A stretch of 64,000 nucleotides of DNA. Source: Trichoderma breve. Taxonomy: Eukaryota > Ascomycota > Sordariomycetes > Hypocreales > Hypocreaceae. Location of the stretch: contig NC_079234.1 in assembly GCF_028502605.1 (NCBI RefSeq), positions 5,518,001-5,582,000 of the forward strand, read 5' to 3'. The notes beneath the pieces were generated by a model. It did no database searches. It was given only the letters and a program-made list of their open reading frames with translations, and was not told where the DNA came from. Both the position numbers and the translations under genes were made by a program. Of the stretch, positions 23,901 to 34,715 are shown piece by piece. How positions within the stretch are numbered: the first letter of the stretch is position 1; each line of letters opens with the position of its first letter.

Positions 23901-24572
23901 TTGCAGTCGGCCTTGCCTCCGGCTCCTAGCTCGGACCAAATGGCCAGGTTGATTCGGAGAGCCAGCCAGGGAAATCCTCTCAACCTAGCGGGCAGCCTGA
24001 TCTCGACATATGACCAGCAAATTCAGAGACCACAGCCGGTTGCAGGCTCACTGGCTCTCCCTACAGCAAACATGGCTCATCTTGACGTTGACCAGCCCCT
24101 GATAATCAGCACTCCCCGTGGTGTGGGCGGTGCTTTTGATCCCCCAGGGCGAAGGACATCCCGCCGTGGCGATCTACCCATTGTGGCCCCTGTGCCCCGA
24201 AGACCTCGCCCAACTGGTGGCTCTGCTGCACCTCCCACGGTAGAGAGACTAGAAACCATATCCACTGGCCGTCCCCAACCCATACAAGCCAACAACCTTG
24301 TCTTGCCAACATGGATGAAGGGACCGCCAGCTTCGCCTGGCCGGCAGCCATCGACGGTAAACAGACGGCCCAGTCGAGCCGAGAGGAGCGCAGCGAAGAA
24401 CATGCGCGACGCGAAGAAGCGAGGGTGGACGGCCAAGAAGAAGAAGAAAGAGGTCCCGAAGCCGGTCATTGCGGAGGAAGACCACAATGGCAGCATCTGG
24501 ATGGACATGGATCCGCCGCCTGTGCCGCCCAAAGACCATCATGATAAAGACAAGAAGTGCAGCGTCATGTAA
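20921..24572 (+). CDS. F-box, beta-propeller-like protein with C-terminal CaaX box
   Basis: Two exons, 20921-21033 and 21146-24572, give 1,179 residues. The F-box spans the intron near residues 30-66 (LPDEIIEQILLATDPNGFAS, then LNRKWREVSQRPHLYRYHLA). This suggests an SCF ubiquitin-ligase receptor that binds Skp1. Residues about 100-480 hold repeated propeller-type strands such as SNDATLLAVLSTEMQVDIYD and LSPCGTVLTAAYDGGIEV. The rest is a long Ser/Pro-rich disordered region with a PPPPPYQAED segment (a PPxY motif). The C-terminus has a lysine run (KKKKKEVPKP), a PPPVPPK stretch, and ends HDKDKKCSVM. CSVM fits a CaaX prenylation box with basic residues just before it. The ATG at 20921 gives the complete F-box; starting at the internal Met in exon 2 would lose half of it. 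Substrate unknown. Confidence 0.9.
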
Positions 24573-25690
24573 TGAATTGTGCTTACAATGCTTTTTATTG
24601 CTTTTTCATTAATCATCTGGATTGATTGGCCGGCATCTATATATATAATTACATCACATCAAGGAAGCGAGGAAGCGAGCTTGTGGTTGTCTATCAGTGT
24701 TTATACTCTCTGAATTTTTTTACGTTGGATATTGTCAAAAACAAGATACCGGGTCTTTTCTACTCTACAGTTTTTGTTTTCTTGGATTTTCGCTGCTTTT
24801 GTTTTTTGTTCTGTTTTTTTTTTTTTTTTTTTGGATGGGCATCTATCTATCATCGGCATAGCGTGTAGGAAGCGGAAGGAAGAAAGAGAGAGGGAAAGAG
24901 AGGAAAAGTGATGCTTTTGGGAGTCGTTTTTTGTTTTATACGGGATTGGATATTGAGCGACCATGTGCGTGGTGTATATGAGAGCGGATGTTGTGTGCAT
25001 TTTATTATTATATATATATACAAGTACAGCTGCATTCGTTAATGTATGGCGAGAATATGAATTTGGAAGAGCATGTTAATAGCGTGTTAATACCAACCTC
25101 GATATACTTGTCATCTTAGGCATACTCACTCAAACTCATTCTATGGCGCTTGTGGTTCTAAATACTTTGTTTTTTATATATATTCTGCAGAGTATACGGA
25201 GTATTAAAGCCAGCTATTTACTATCGCAGACTACCGCCCATCTCAACGAAATGTGTTATTCCTTGTTTATGCTTTCTCCCATCGACAATGACGATTTTTT
25301 CAATCCCATCCACCCAAACAAATTAAGCGCCTCGCCATACTGTCTTCTGACCGTCCCCATAGCCCCTTGGTATATATACACAAAGGAAAATGTATATCGT
25401 TAAAATAAATGGAATTGCTTGGAATCCATGGTATCACTCATTCTTATTAACAAAAGAAAAATGACAAAAAAAGAAAATAACAAAGACCATTTTGCCTCTC
25501 GTTGCCGTATGCACAATTTTAATAGGGAGGAGGAATTAAAACAAAGGAAAAATCGAGAGAAACAAAAAAGAAAACCTAACCAGAACAAAACAGATTGCTT
25601 AGTCAATGACAAACTGGGAAAAAAAGAAGTATCATGACGTAGATTTCGACTAAATGATGAGAGAGAGAGGAGTGTGAGATATTATTGGTG
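24573..25690. other. Convergent 3' region, AT-rich
   Basis: 1,118 bases between two convergent stops. Contains a run of 19 T (24814-24832), a TATATATATATA stretch near 25010-25020, and an exact TACGGAGTA at 25195-25203. ORFs are short and AT-rich and not believed. Confidence 0.45.
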
Positions 25691-27073
25691 TCATATTCTG
25701 TTGTTCATTGAATGAGGACCGAGGTACGGCTCCCCTCTGTGTACGTCGTCAAGTTGCGCCTCGACCATGAGATCCGTAAACGTCGTGGCATGCGTCTGAC
25801 GCCTATCATAATCGCTATGCATCATGATGGGGTCGGCAAAGATGTTGATGTTTTCTCCGCTTGGCTCTCTAGGTACATTCTGCGGATAGACTCGGGTGCT
25901 GGAAGCTTTCATGGCTCTTATAGGAGCTAACCGGTTCCGAGACTCAACCTGCCCTGTGCGAGCATTTCGTTCGTCGTCCGAGATAGTAGAGTCTCGAGAG
26001 CTCGTAGGCGAGTTATTCGATGGGCTGGGAGAGTCAAATGGATTCGGAATGGAAAGACGTTGGGATGTATCATTGTGGTTGAGAACAATCTGCGGAGGCC
26101 TCTGGCTGATGGAGGAGCTGATGGAGGGACTTTTGCGGATAAAGTCGGCGCGGTAAGAGTTTGGCTGGAGGATGGGATCGGAGACCATGATGCTGGTGCC
26201 TTGAGGACCGGGGCCGAGATGCTTAATCCGTCCAAAGCCTGTCTTCTCGGAGTAGCCATTCTTGCTGCGGCGGTTGCGGCGCCGGATGAAGAGGAACAGG
26301 ATAGCTCCCAGAACAGCCAGGACAGCGCAGCCTCCAATGACACCACCAATTATGGACACCGTCTTTGGGTTTGTTGCCTTGGAAGATGTTGATTCTGGAG
26401 TTCCGGAGCTTGCGCTTGCGTCGGCCGTGGGAGAGGCATCAGGGGCCGATGTGGTTGATGGGACAGTCGATTCTTCCGTTGGGAACGACGTCGGCGTGGT
26501 AGCAATTGGCGCAACAACCAGAGAAGAAGCAGGTGTAGAAGAAGCCTGTGCAGAAGCCGGCGCAGTGGTCGCTGATGTAGCACTTGCGGGTGAAGTGCTT
26601 GTTTGTGAAGCAGTTGTTTGCGAAGGGCTGGATGAGGAACTGGCCTTCTCTGGGGATGTGCTCTGATCAGAATTCTTCACACACTGGGTGTTATCTGAAG
26701 AACACGAATATCCAAACGGGCAGCAGAGGTTGGTGCCACATTTCTCCAACGCAACGTCAAAGATGCTAGTCTTGATGGGCGAGTTTTGGTTCTTGGTCGG
26801 GTCCTGCTGGCTAACATCGCAGGTGATGGGCTGGATCTTTTCGCAAGTCGAGCCGTTTGGACAGCACAGCGCAGTCGTGTTGCCAGCTAATGGGAGGCAC
26901 GATGTTCCCGTGGCACAGCAAAAGTTATTGGGCAGACCCGAAGGACAGGAGTTGAAGTTAGCAGGGCACTGCGCGTCTTGGATATAGACTGAGCCCAAGG
27001 GCGAGGTTGAGACAAGTGATGCCAATGCCGAAACCAGCAGCAAGAGACGAGCAGACCGTGATGCAATAGTCAT
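25691..27073 (-). CDS. Cys-rich ectodomain, single-pass membrane protein (possible surface sensor)
   Basis: Intronless, 460 residues from the ATG at 27073; an in-frame upstream extension exists but would bury the signal peptide. Residues 1-24 are a signal peptide (SARLLLLVSALASLVSTS). Residues 36-131 contain 14 cysteines, including CC pairs at 52-53, 70-71 and 117-118, in repeats like NNFCCATGTSCLPL and TNLCCPFGYSCSS. Residues 133-235 are a Ser/Thr/Pro/Ala stalk, probably O-mannosylated. A membrane helix at about 238-263 (IIGGVIGGCAVLAVLGAILF) is followed by the stop-transfer RRRNRRSK. The tail of about 195 residues is Ser/Pro-rich. The architecture resembles fungal wall-stress sensors of the Mid2/Wsc type, but the Cys spacing is not that of a WSC domain. 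The ligand is unknown. Confidence 0.87.
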   Translation of the reverse strand: MTIASRSARLLLLVSALASLVSTSPLGSVYIQDAQCPANFNSCPSGLPNNFCCATGTSCLPLAGNTTALCCPNGSTCEKIQPITCDVSQQDPTKNQNSPIKTSIFDVALEKCGTNLCCPFGYSCSSDNTQCVKNSDQSTSPEKASSSSSPSQTTASQTSTSPASATSATTAPASAQASSTPASSLVVAPIATTPTSFPTEESTVPSTTSAPDASPTADASASSGTPESTSSKATNPKTVSIIGGVIGGCAVLAVLGAILFLFIRRRNRRSKNGYSEKTGFGRIKHLGPGPQGTSIMVSDPILQPNSYRADFIRKSPSISSSISQRPPQIVLNHNDTSQRLSIPNPFDSPSPSNNSPTSSRDSTISDDERNARTGQVESRNRLAPIRAMKASSTRVYPQNVPREPSGENINIFADPIMMHSDYDRRQTHATTFTDLMVEAQLDDVHRGEPYLGPHSMNNRI

Positions 27074-30000
27074 TGTATTCTGGCCACAAAATTCCCAGCT
27101 AAACACGTCCAAGTTGATGATTATAAAATTATCGTCCCCAGTATAAGATACCTGGCAGGAGAGTCGGCGTCGGTGTCGGTAGGGTTGGCTGAACCAGCAG
27201 CCGTGTAAGCCACTGAACAGAAGACTCCTGAAGAGAAAAGAATAAAGCAGGACAAAAGTGAAAAATTCGTGGCAATATGATATGTGAAAGAAAGTCGTCA
27301 CGAGGTGAACTTGGCACTCGTGTGTTAGATCAAAGAACAGGTTGTGTGTGTTCCAAAGACAAAGTGGAGGAAGGGCATACACCAAACAACGGGGGGAAAG
27401 CAAGCACTGAACGGTTGTCAATGTGTGAATGAATGTAACATGAACAAGCAAGTAAGTAAGGAAAAGAGAATGAATAATAGAGGGTAGAGGGTAGAGGGTA
27501 AAGGATAGAGAGTGGAAAGAATAGGTGAAGAAACGAAACTAGGAGGGACTCAAGTCACGGCGGGTTAAGAGAGACGAGCGAGGCCTCTGGATACGAAGAA
27601 CTACGATGTAAATGCATATAGTAGATAATAGATAGGCGCGCATCAGACGACTCTGGCGTGTTGAATCCGCTCTGGCGCGTCTCAGAAGCGGCATCATTCC
27701 AGATCTCGATGCCTGGGCGGCTTCTTCACCATGTCGAGCACGAGCACGTTTCAAGGGCCACTCGAGGGCATTCTGCACTGCCAGCGAGTGAATGCAGGTC
27801 CCGGCAGGCTGTCGAAACAATCGCCAAGTAGCCAGTCGATGCTCCAGGACCACTCGAGAAGCGGTTACTCGGCGCCAGTGCCACTCGACACACGCCTTTG
27901 CAGACCAGGGGGACTCCCGGAGGAACGACTGGAGATGCCTCAAGTAAGTCCATGTCAGCACGCCAGCTTGTCTTGCAAGTTGCTGTCATAGTGGCAGCTG
28001 TAGTAAGTATAGTAGGACGGAGCTCTTTGACATGGTACCTGAGCAAACGACTGGCGGGCAGCTCACGGCGGGCGATGAACGATGCGTCATACTGTAGCTT
28101 ATGGATGGAGTTGATGCTCAGCGTTTGGCAAGCTTTGGTGGGCTGGCGATGCAGGCTAGAGGTTTCGAGTCTCAGTTTAGGCGCGCTGGAGGAGGTGGTT
28201 GGCGCTCATTGGCCCTGGAGAGAAACAACTGGCTGTGCGGTAGGCGCCTTTGCTGTGCTGTAGCCGCTGGGGAGGAGCCTTGGTTGGGCGTCTATAACAT
28301 CAGCGAGCGGCAAGGTGCAGCACCTGGTTGCAGTACTTGAGAGTCTGGGCGGTTACGGTGGGCGGCAGTGTACAAGTACATGTTGCTTGTACAGAGTGAA
28401 TGGAATTGAACGGCGGATGAAACAATTGATTAATTGATCCTTAACGGCGAAACCAAACATTAATTAATTCACCGGAAGCATCTAGTTACTCAATACTCAG
28501 TATTAGTTGGCATCCAAATCCAAATGGTTCTATTATTACTCCACACAATCGCTGGCTTACATACACACTGAGCACATGCCAAACCAAGGCCCAAACCAGA
28601 AAACGATGCCCCCCATGAAACCAAACAACTCGCTCGCTCTCCCTCGGCATCTTTGGTCAGAGATGCCACTCCAGATGCCACTCTGCGGTACAACCACTCC
28701 CCCCGAGTATCCCCGTGTGCAAAAGGGCCGTCCTACAGGATTTTTCCTTCTGCTTCTTCGGTCATATCAAAAAACTCCACACCATCAAATTCAAGCGAGG
28801 ATAGGTAATAAGAAGAGTGAGTGTACGAAAACACGGGAAAAGGCAGAACCAGAGACAGAGAGGCTTGCAGTAACCGGCCCCGGTCCCGGCTAGTCTTCCG
28901 TCTTACTTTTGTTTCCAAACAAACACTCGTCATCATTGTCATGCAGCTTCCATCATCTGTCTTCCTTTTCGTTTTGTGTTCTTACTATCCATCCCCTTGT
29001 ACCCAGCAGCATTCCCTCCGTTCCCGCGAAGCAGGGCTGTAATACTGTACCGGTCCTTGTCCTTCTCCAGCCGCCCCCTGGTACCTGTACTTGCACCACC
29101 CCGTATCAGATGGAGCTGTACGCTCGTCCCATGTGCTACCAGGTACCTGTAATCCCCTTGGCGCTCCATGTTCCTGCATGCTGCACTCACTCTCTCTCGC
29201 CCGTCACCAACAGAGTTATCGTACTCGTACAGGTAGTAATACAGCGCGCCCCAGCATGGAGGATTGCATGTACATGCTCCCACTTGGAATGCCTGTACCT
29301 GTACATGCACGAGGTCACCCGCTCAAAACTCCTCATCCTCTTCCCCCCCAGCAAAAGTCCAATGCCGAGAGGTTTTTTTTTCCCCTGGGCCGTCGCCTCA
29401 CTCTTCTGAAGCTACCCCTGTTCCTTGGGAAGAGAGAAAAAAATAATTCCATCAAGTCCGACATCTCTGCTTTTCGTGCTGTTGTCGTCCATGTCCTCCC
29501 CGGTCGTTGTAACCCGTCCTTCTCCCCCAACGCTGCTGCAGCTTGATACCATACTCGTACATGCATACACGGCAAATCCATCATACCATTGATTAATACA
29601 CACAAAAAACATCAAATACGATATACGTACTGCCTCTCCGCAACGCAACTCCCCTTCCACATCGTAATCAATCAATCAATCAATCAATCAATCCATACCC
29701 ATGACTTACACAAACATCGCTCCATCTACCTACCCCATCCGTCCAAACCTCCCGCCCGTCATCCATCCACCCGTCCCATCTGGGCTCCCTCACCTCAACA
29801 GCCAACACACATACACACGCGTCCGTTATACGTGTTTTTCTTTTCCAGCTCACCCACTCGCCCACGCCAACGCTCAGCTGAGACTCACCACCCCATCTCT
29901 GCATATCAATAGTCCGAAAACCATCTAAACATCAAATCAGGTACCTATCAAGTAAAAACGCCACCCAATTTTGGGCCGCACCGCCACCACGCCACGCCAA

Positions 30001-31974
30001 GCCCGCCCCAACAACATTGATGTCCCCGTGGTTTGGAAAAAAACACCACAAGCAAATCAACGTCTGAAAACCAATCATCCCATGCCCTGTCGTTTTTTTT
30101 CCCTCCCCCCAAACCCCGGTCCAGAAGATGCATCGTTTTTTTGCTTCTCCCCGGCCAATTGACCTGGCCATCTATCGCCACAGGTAAAAAATTTCAACTA
30201 AAACTGCAATGCAATGCCACACCCCCCGTTCTTTCTCCTCACAGTACGCATGCAACGACACGCTCTGAAAGGCTCGCTCTAAAGTGGCCACATTGACCTT
30301 CGTTTATTTCTCTTTTTTTTTTTCTTACATGGATCTCTGGCTGGCTTCTCGCATGGCCCTCTCCGCGGCACAGTATCGTTGCAATGGCAGCCCGTTTCCT
30401 CTCCTCTTGTACACCCACACCCTTCCACCCGAATGCTCCCCCTGCCAAAAGTCGGGACTCGTCCGCAGACGTGCCGAGCAAAGTGCTCTACTGTACGAGC
30501 ATCTTCGTCCTTGCTCTCTATCTGCCTTGCTCGAGTTTATCCCCGGATGCAAACAAAAACTTTACATTTTCTTCTTTTTATCCGGTCAGCTGATTTCCTG
30601 CCATGTAAATACCTTTTGCTTCGGCCCTCACTCGCTCCAGACAGGGGGGAGTTACCGCACCGCACCGCATCACCCCGATTCGGTGAGATTCTCAATTTGA
30701 CAGGCTGCCTGATAAATACTTATCCCTACCCAAAATGCCGTAATTCTCTGTGTAAGTGGATGCAGTCCCCTCCCGATAATGAAGAAAAAAACATGCCATC
30801 ATCGGTTCCATCTGCCCGGGCCTCGCTCTACAGAGATGCTCCCTTTTTTCCTTCTCTCTTCTCTTTCCTTTGTCCTATCTCTCCATCCAAAGGTCCCCCC
30901 TCTCTTCATGTCTCTTCTCCCCGCTAATGTCACCCTCCACCGGTTGCATCTTGCATATTCTTACTCAATATTAGTTAATATCCAAATGCATATACAATAT
31001 GCAGTAGCCCGTAAATGGGCCAATGAAAGGATACATAATGTCGTAAAACCGTATAAAATATATTACCTGGCCAATATGATGATAAACTCAATTCATTACG
31101 CTATCTATCCCAATTTGTGCAAAAAGCAATGCAACATGCAAGAGTGCCGACATCGACCCTGGTCACAATATCATCATCTCTCGCGGAGCTCATGGCAGAA
31201 ACAAGTATACATTAAGGGATGAATAGTCATCAAATTGATATTTTAGACTAACTAAATCATGTCTGTATGAAAAGACATGCATCATTCAACAGAAACTCCA
31301 GTTTCCTAAGTCCCATCCATGATGATCGCCGCCAGCTTGCTCTCATTCTTTCTGTATCCCATATCCATGCTAGATGCTTCATGAAAACCAGCCATGGAGG
31401 CGTTCCGTCCTCTCAAAGGCCTGGAAAAGAAAATGAAAACCCCAAATACACACGTATTGCGCCGAGCCCAATGCCAGCCTGGTATATTGTATAAGCATAA
31501 AGCATGCCGAGCGTGATACCGCAAAACTCGCGTCCCACAAATGGGGACGTTTGAGAAGAAATCCAAAATGCATCATTCATCACCAGTCTGCCATCCAGAC
31601 AGACTATCCACGCAAAGTCTTCGTTAATTCCTCCAAGTATCTCAAGTTATCCAAAGTGTGTCAAAAGTGTCAAAGGCTTTCCCATATGTTTGTGTAAAAA
31701 CCGCTGTGAGCCCTGCTTGCCTTGCGGCATCCTCTAATAAGCCCATCTCAGAAGGGGTATATGTGAAAAAGGTGGAGATGGCATCTCTTAAGAATGAATC
31801 ATAAATAAAAGAATGAAGTATAAAAAAAAAGTAACAGAAGAGAAAAGAAAGGTGGCAAATGCCTGCTTTGCCTTTGTGGTGGAAAAGGAAGAACATGGAA
31901 CATTGGCTGCTCAAACAGGCTCTTGTGCTTGTCGCACCTCAAAGACCAGCTTGTAAAGATATGCCAAGTTCGCC
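27074..31974. other. Long intergenic region (4.9 kb)
   Basis: Upstream of the Cys-rich membrane protein gene and downstream of the PRO1-like gene. No ORF shows coding character. Sub-features: imperfect GAGGGTA repeats near 27480-27500; GTACCTGTAC at 29081 and 29295 and GTACTCGTAC at 29221; an (AATC)n microsatellite at 29666-29693; and a G-poor, C-rich plus strand at about 29590-30200. It may contain a long leader or a noncoding transcript. Confidence 0.45.
29666..29693. repeat. (AATC)n microsatellite
   Basis: About seven consecutive AATC tetranucleotides in intergenic DNA. Likely length-polymorphic between strains. Confidence 0.9.
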
Positions 31975-34142
31975 TTACATGAGCAGGTAGTCCATGTTCT
32001 GCATCCGCATAAGATCTCGCCAGTGGAGATATTGCTGAGGCACATCGGAACCGGCGCTCTCAGGGGTGCCGAGCCTCGACAAGTTGTCGTTGTGAAGCCA
32101 GAGGCCACGCAGCACCATGACCATTCGGCCAAAAGAGCCACAGTTGGCCTGCTCGCCGAGCTGCGCAACGCGCTCCTCAAAGAGGGCGCGGAATTCGGAG
32201 CCGGGCAGGCTGATGGAGCCGCACAGGAGGTAGACCCAGACCAAGCTGCGGTCAAAGCCTTCTGGGCCCGACGGGATAAATCGCAAGACATTGGTAAGCT
32301 TATCAACCAGACCCATCGGTGAGTGCTGCTCAGGGCTAAAGCCAGGCACCAAGCTGCACAGGTAAATGCGCGCCGCAAGGCGGAAGGCGGCCGTGATGTT
32401 CTTGGAAAGCTGCTTGGGCGACAGTGTGCCGTTGGCGTTGTAGGGCATCCTAGGCGTAAACTCACCGACCTCAGTGAGGCTGATCTGCTCGCCTAGGGCG
32501 GAAACGTGCTGGCAGAGAGTGAAGTCATCCATGCCGTCTCTCTTGAGAGACTCGAGGCAGGCAATCTCAGAGATGAGATACATGACTCGGTCCTCACAGC
32601 CCATGAGCTCGCGCAGACCCATGTATGGATTTGCCTGAGACAGGTGCTTCTCGCGGTACGTGTGCGCAAAGGTAGGGGATGTTCCCTGCATGGTGGCGCC
32701 AAGGATGTCAATCCAGGCGGTCAGGGTCATGTTGAATGGAGTCTGCGTCATCGGCGTGGCAGGGTCCAAGACTTGACGGGGGAGGTCCAGCTTGGTCACC
32801 AGGTTGATGGCAGCTTGGAAGTGCTGGTGCCACGCAATGTCAAGCAGCTCCTCGTTTGATGAGCGGCCAACGACACACTGGAAGAAGATGAGGCCAAGAG
32901 TAGCCTCGAGGATCTGCTGGTAGTTTTCATCGCGCTTCAGCGACTCACACAGCGACCAGATAGTCGCGTAGCGGTGTCGCATGATGTCATGGTCAATGTC
33001 CTCGCTGGGGCCAGCGGACAGAGACTTGAGATGCTGGGCGGCGATGCTCAGGCAGCAGTGCAGATATGTGTTGTTGGACTGCAGGGCAGGGAGAATCAGG
33101 TCTGAGGCCACCGATCCATGCTGGTTCGTCTCCAGGATGGGGAAGATGGTGGGCAGGACGAACTGGATGAAGTGATCAAACAGGCGCTGGTCATTCTCAT
33201 CCAACTCAATCTTGACCTGCCTGGAGTCGTAGGAAGGTCCGTGGGAAAAGTCAAAGAAGTTGACGTTGAGCGCCTCCTCGGCCAGCGATTCGCGGCGCTC
33301 CTCGTGAACCTGCTCGACCCAACTTCCCGGAAGGCTACCCGACTGCAGAACGGTTCCTGGTGGCGGAGGTGGGCAGTAAGTGCTAAAGGTAGAAACCTGA
33401 GACTCTTTCAACGTTGGGATGTCGTTGATGAACATTTGTCGCTCCGTCTTGACATCAATCTCGTAGGGTGAGTAAGAGCCAATCATAAAGTCTGGAGGCA
33501 TCTGAGAGTTGTAAGAGGAGTAGTCGGCCTGATGCATCGGGCCGTTGAAGTTGAAGCCGTTTGAGAAGTGAGAATCGATAGACGCAGACCTGTTGCGGTC
33601 CATGGGATCGGTGTATGTCGCGGATGAGGGTACGGAGTGTGAAAGGCCAGGAGGTGAAGAAGTGACAGAAGTTGAGATGGAGGCGTGCGATGACTTTTCC
33701 GACAGCTTCTTGCGCTTGATGATGCCCTTGATGTCCTCCTTGTGCTTCTTGCGCGCATCGTTGTTGCTCCACCACATGGGTCGCTTATACTCGCATTGCA
33801 GGCCAAGGTGCTTGCAAGCTGTGCAAAGAGGCGTGCCCTCGTCGCACTTCTTTCGTCTTAATCTGCAGGTATAGCAACCTAAACAACAGAAGATCTCCGA
33901 GTTAGTCCAAGTTTCAGTGCAGAGTGTTTTCCCCCAAAGTAGAGTATAGGCGAGGCAGCTCGTCCATGTGTCAGTGACATACCTGTTCTTGAACGGCGGT
34001 GCATCTGCGTGCCGCGTCGTGTTGAGCCATTGCTGGCTTTGGGGGCCGCCTTGGCCTTCCCAGACTGCGAAACGGCCATGTGTACGGAATTCATTGATGC
34101 TCTTGACAAGATATTGTGGTGATTGGGGGGCAGGGTAGACAT
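31975..34142 (-). CDS. pro1: PRO1/ADV-1-like Zn2Cys6 transcription factor
   Basis: Exons 34142-33983 and 33878-31975 give 687 residues. The zinc cluster starts right at the intron: Cys55-x2-Cys58-x6-Cys65-x6-Cys72-x2-Cys75-x6-Cys82, reading GCYTCRLRRKKCDEG, then CEYKRPMWWSNNDARKKHK and a basic IIKRKKLSEK. Residues about 220-680 are a fungal transcription-factor domain (QRLFDHFIQFVLPTIFPIL, LEATLGLIFFQCVVGRSSNE, GPEGFDRSLVWVYLLCGS). From memory, the KRPMWW segment after the cluster and a length near 690 residues fit PRO1 of Sordaria, ADV-1 of Neurospora and RosA/NosA of Aspergillus, regulators of sexual development and cell fusion. I cannot confirm that by alignment, so the symbol is provisional. 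The ATG at 34142 is preferred; an in-frame one at 34328 would add 62 low-complexity residues. About 10 kb of gene-free DNA lies upstream. Confidence 0.72.
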
Positions 34143-34654
34143 TTGTAGCTTGCGATGCTCAACACCCAAGGTACCTTCTCTTTGTGCGCTGAGGGACCAG
34201 GGGAGGGGTGTACTTGCACAGTCCGGCAGGGGTGTGAAAGATACGGTGCTGGGCCGGCTGGGAATCGCACTGTATGTCCTTTGTTGTGGGGCTGGGCAAG
34301 GAGCGGGACGATGAGCAAATCCAGTCAATGCCGCCGTTTGTATTGCCGGGGGTCCAGGTCTCGGACGATGAAAGGCGATAAGGATTAGTTGGACTGTTCT
34401 GCTGCTGGCTGTCCTGCCAAAGCTGGCTGTTCGGGTCCGAAGTTGAAAATATTAAATTACGAGTCGGTCTTTTCAGATCTGAGTGGTCGGTGTAAGTCGA
34501 AGCGAGATGTCGTATCAAACAACGGTGTCGCTTTGTTCGTCCGTCAACGGATTCTGGTGAAATTGCGCAAAAAATAAAGTTGAATAGTGTGTATAGTGAA
34601 TGACTGGTTCCAAGCAAGTCCGGCTTGCTTTTCACTGGAAATGATGATGATGCC

Positions 34655-34715
34655 TGATCAAAGAGGAGGAGGAAGAGGGCGGAGGGGGAAATAGGGTTAA
34701 AAGAGAAGGGGAAAG
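34655..34715 (-). promoter_or_regulatory. CT-rich candidate start region of the PRO1-like gene
   Basis: The plus strand reads as a purine block (GAGGAGGAGGAAGAGGGCGG and following), so the transcribed minus strand is CT-rich, as in many fungal leaders. It lies about 550 bases before the ATG at 34142. Confidence 0.35.

Noticed and set aside
25691..27451. 586-codon version of the Cys-rich membrane protein
   Set aside because: The extra 126 residues would place the signal peptide internally; the ATG at 27073 gives a standard secretory start.
27539..28263. Overlapping ORFs of 106-140 codons on both strands
   Set aside because: Arg/Ser/Leu-rich chance frames with no domain and no supporting splice structure.
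33879..34328. Longer N-terminus for the PRO1-like protein
   Set aside because: The extra 62 residues are low-complexity and sit in the leader; the ATG at 34142 is the simpler start, although the alternative is not excluded.
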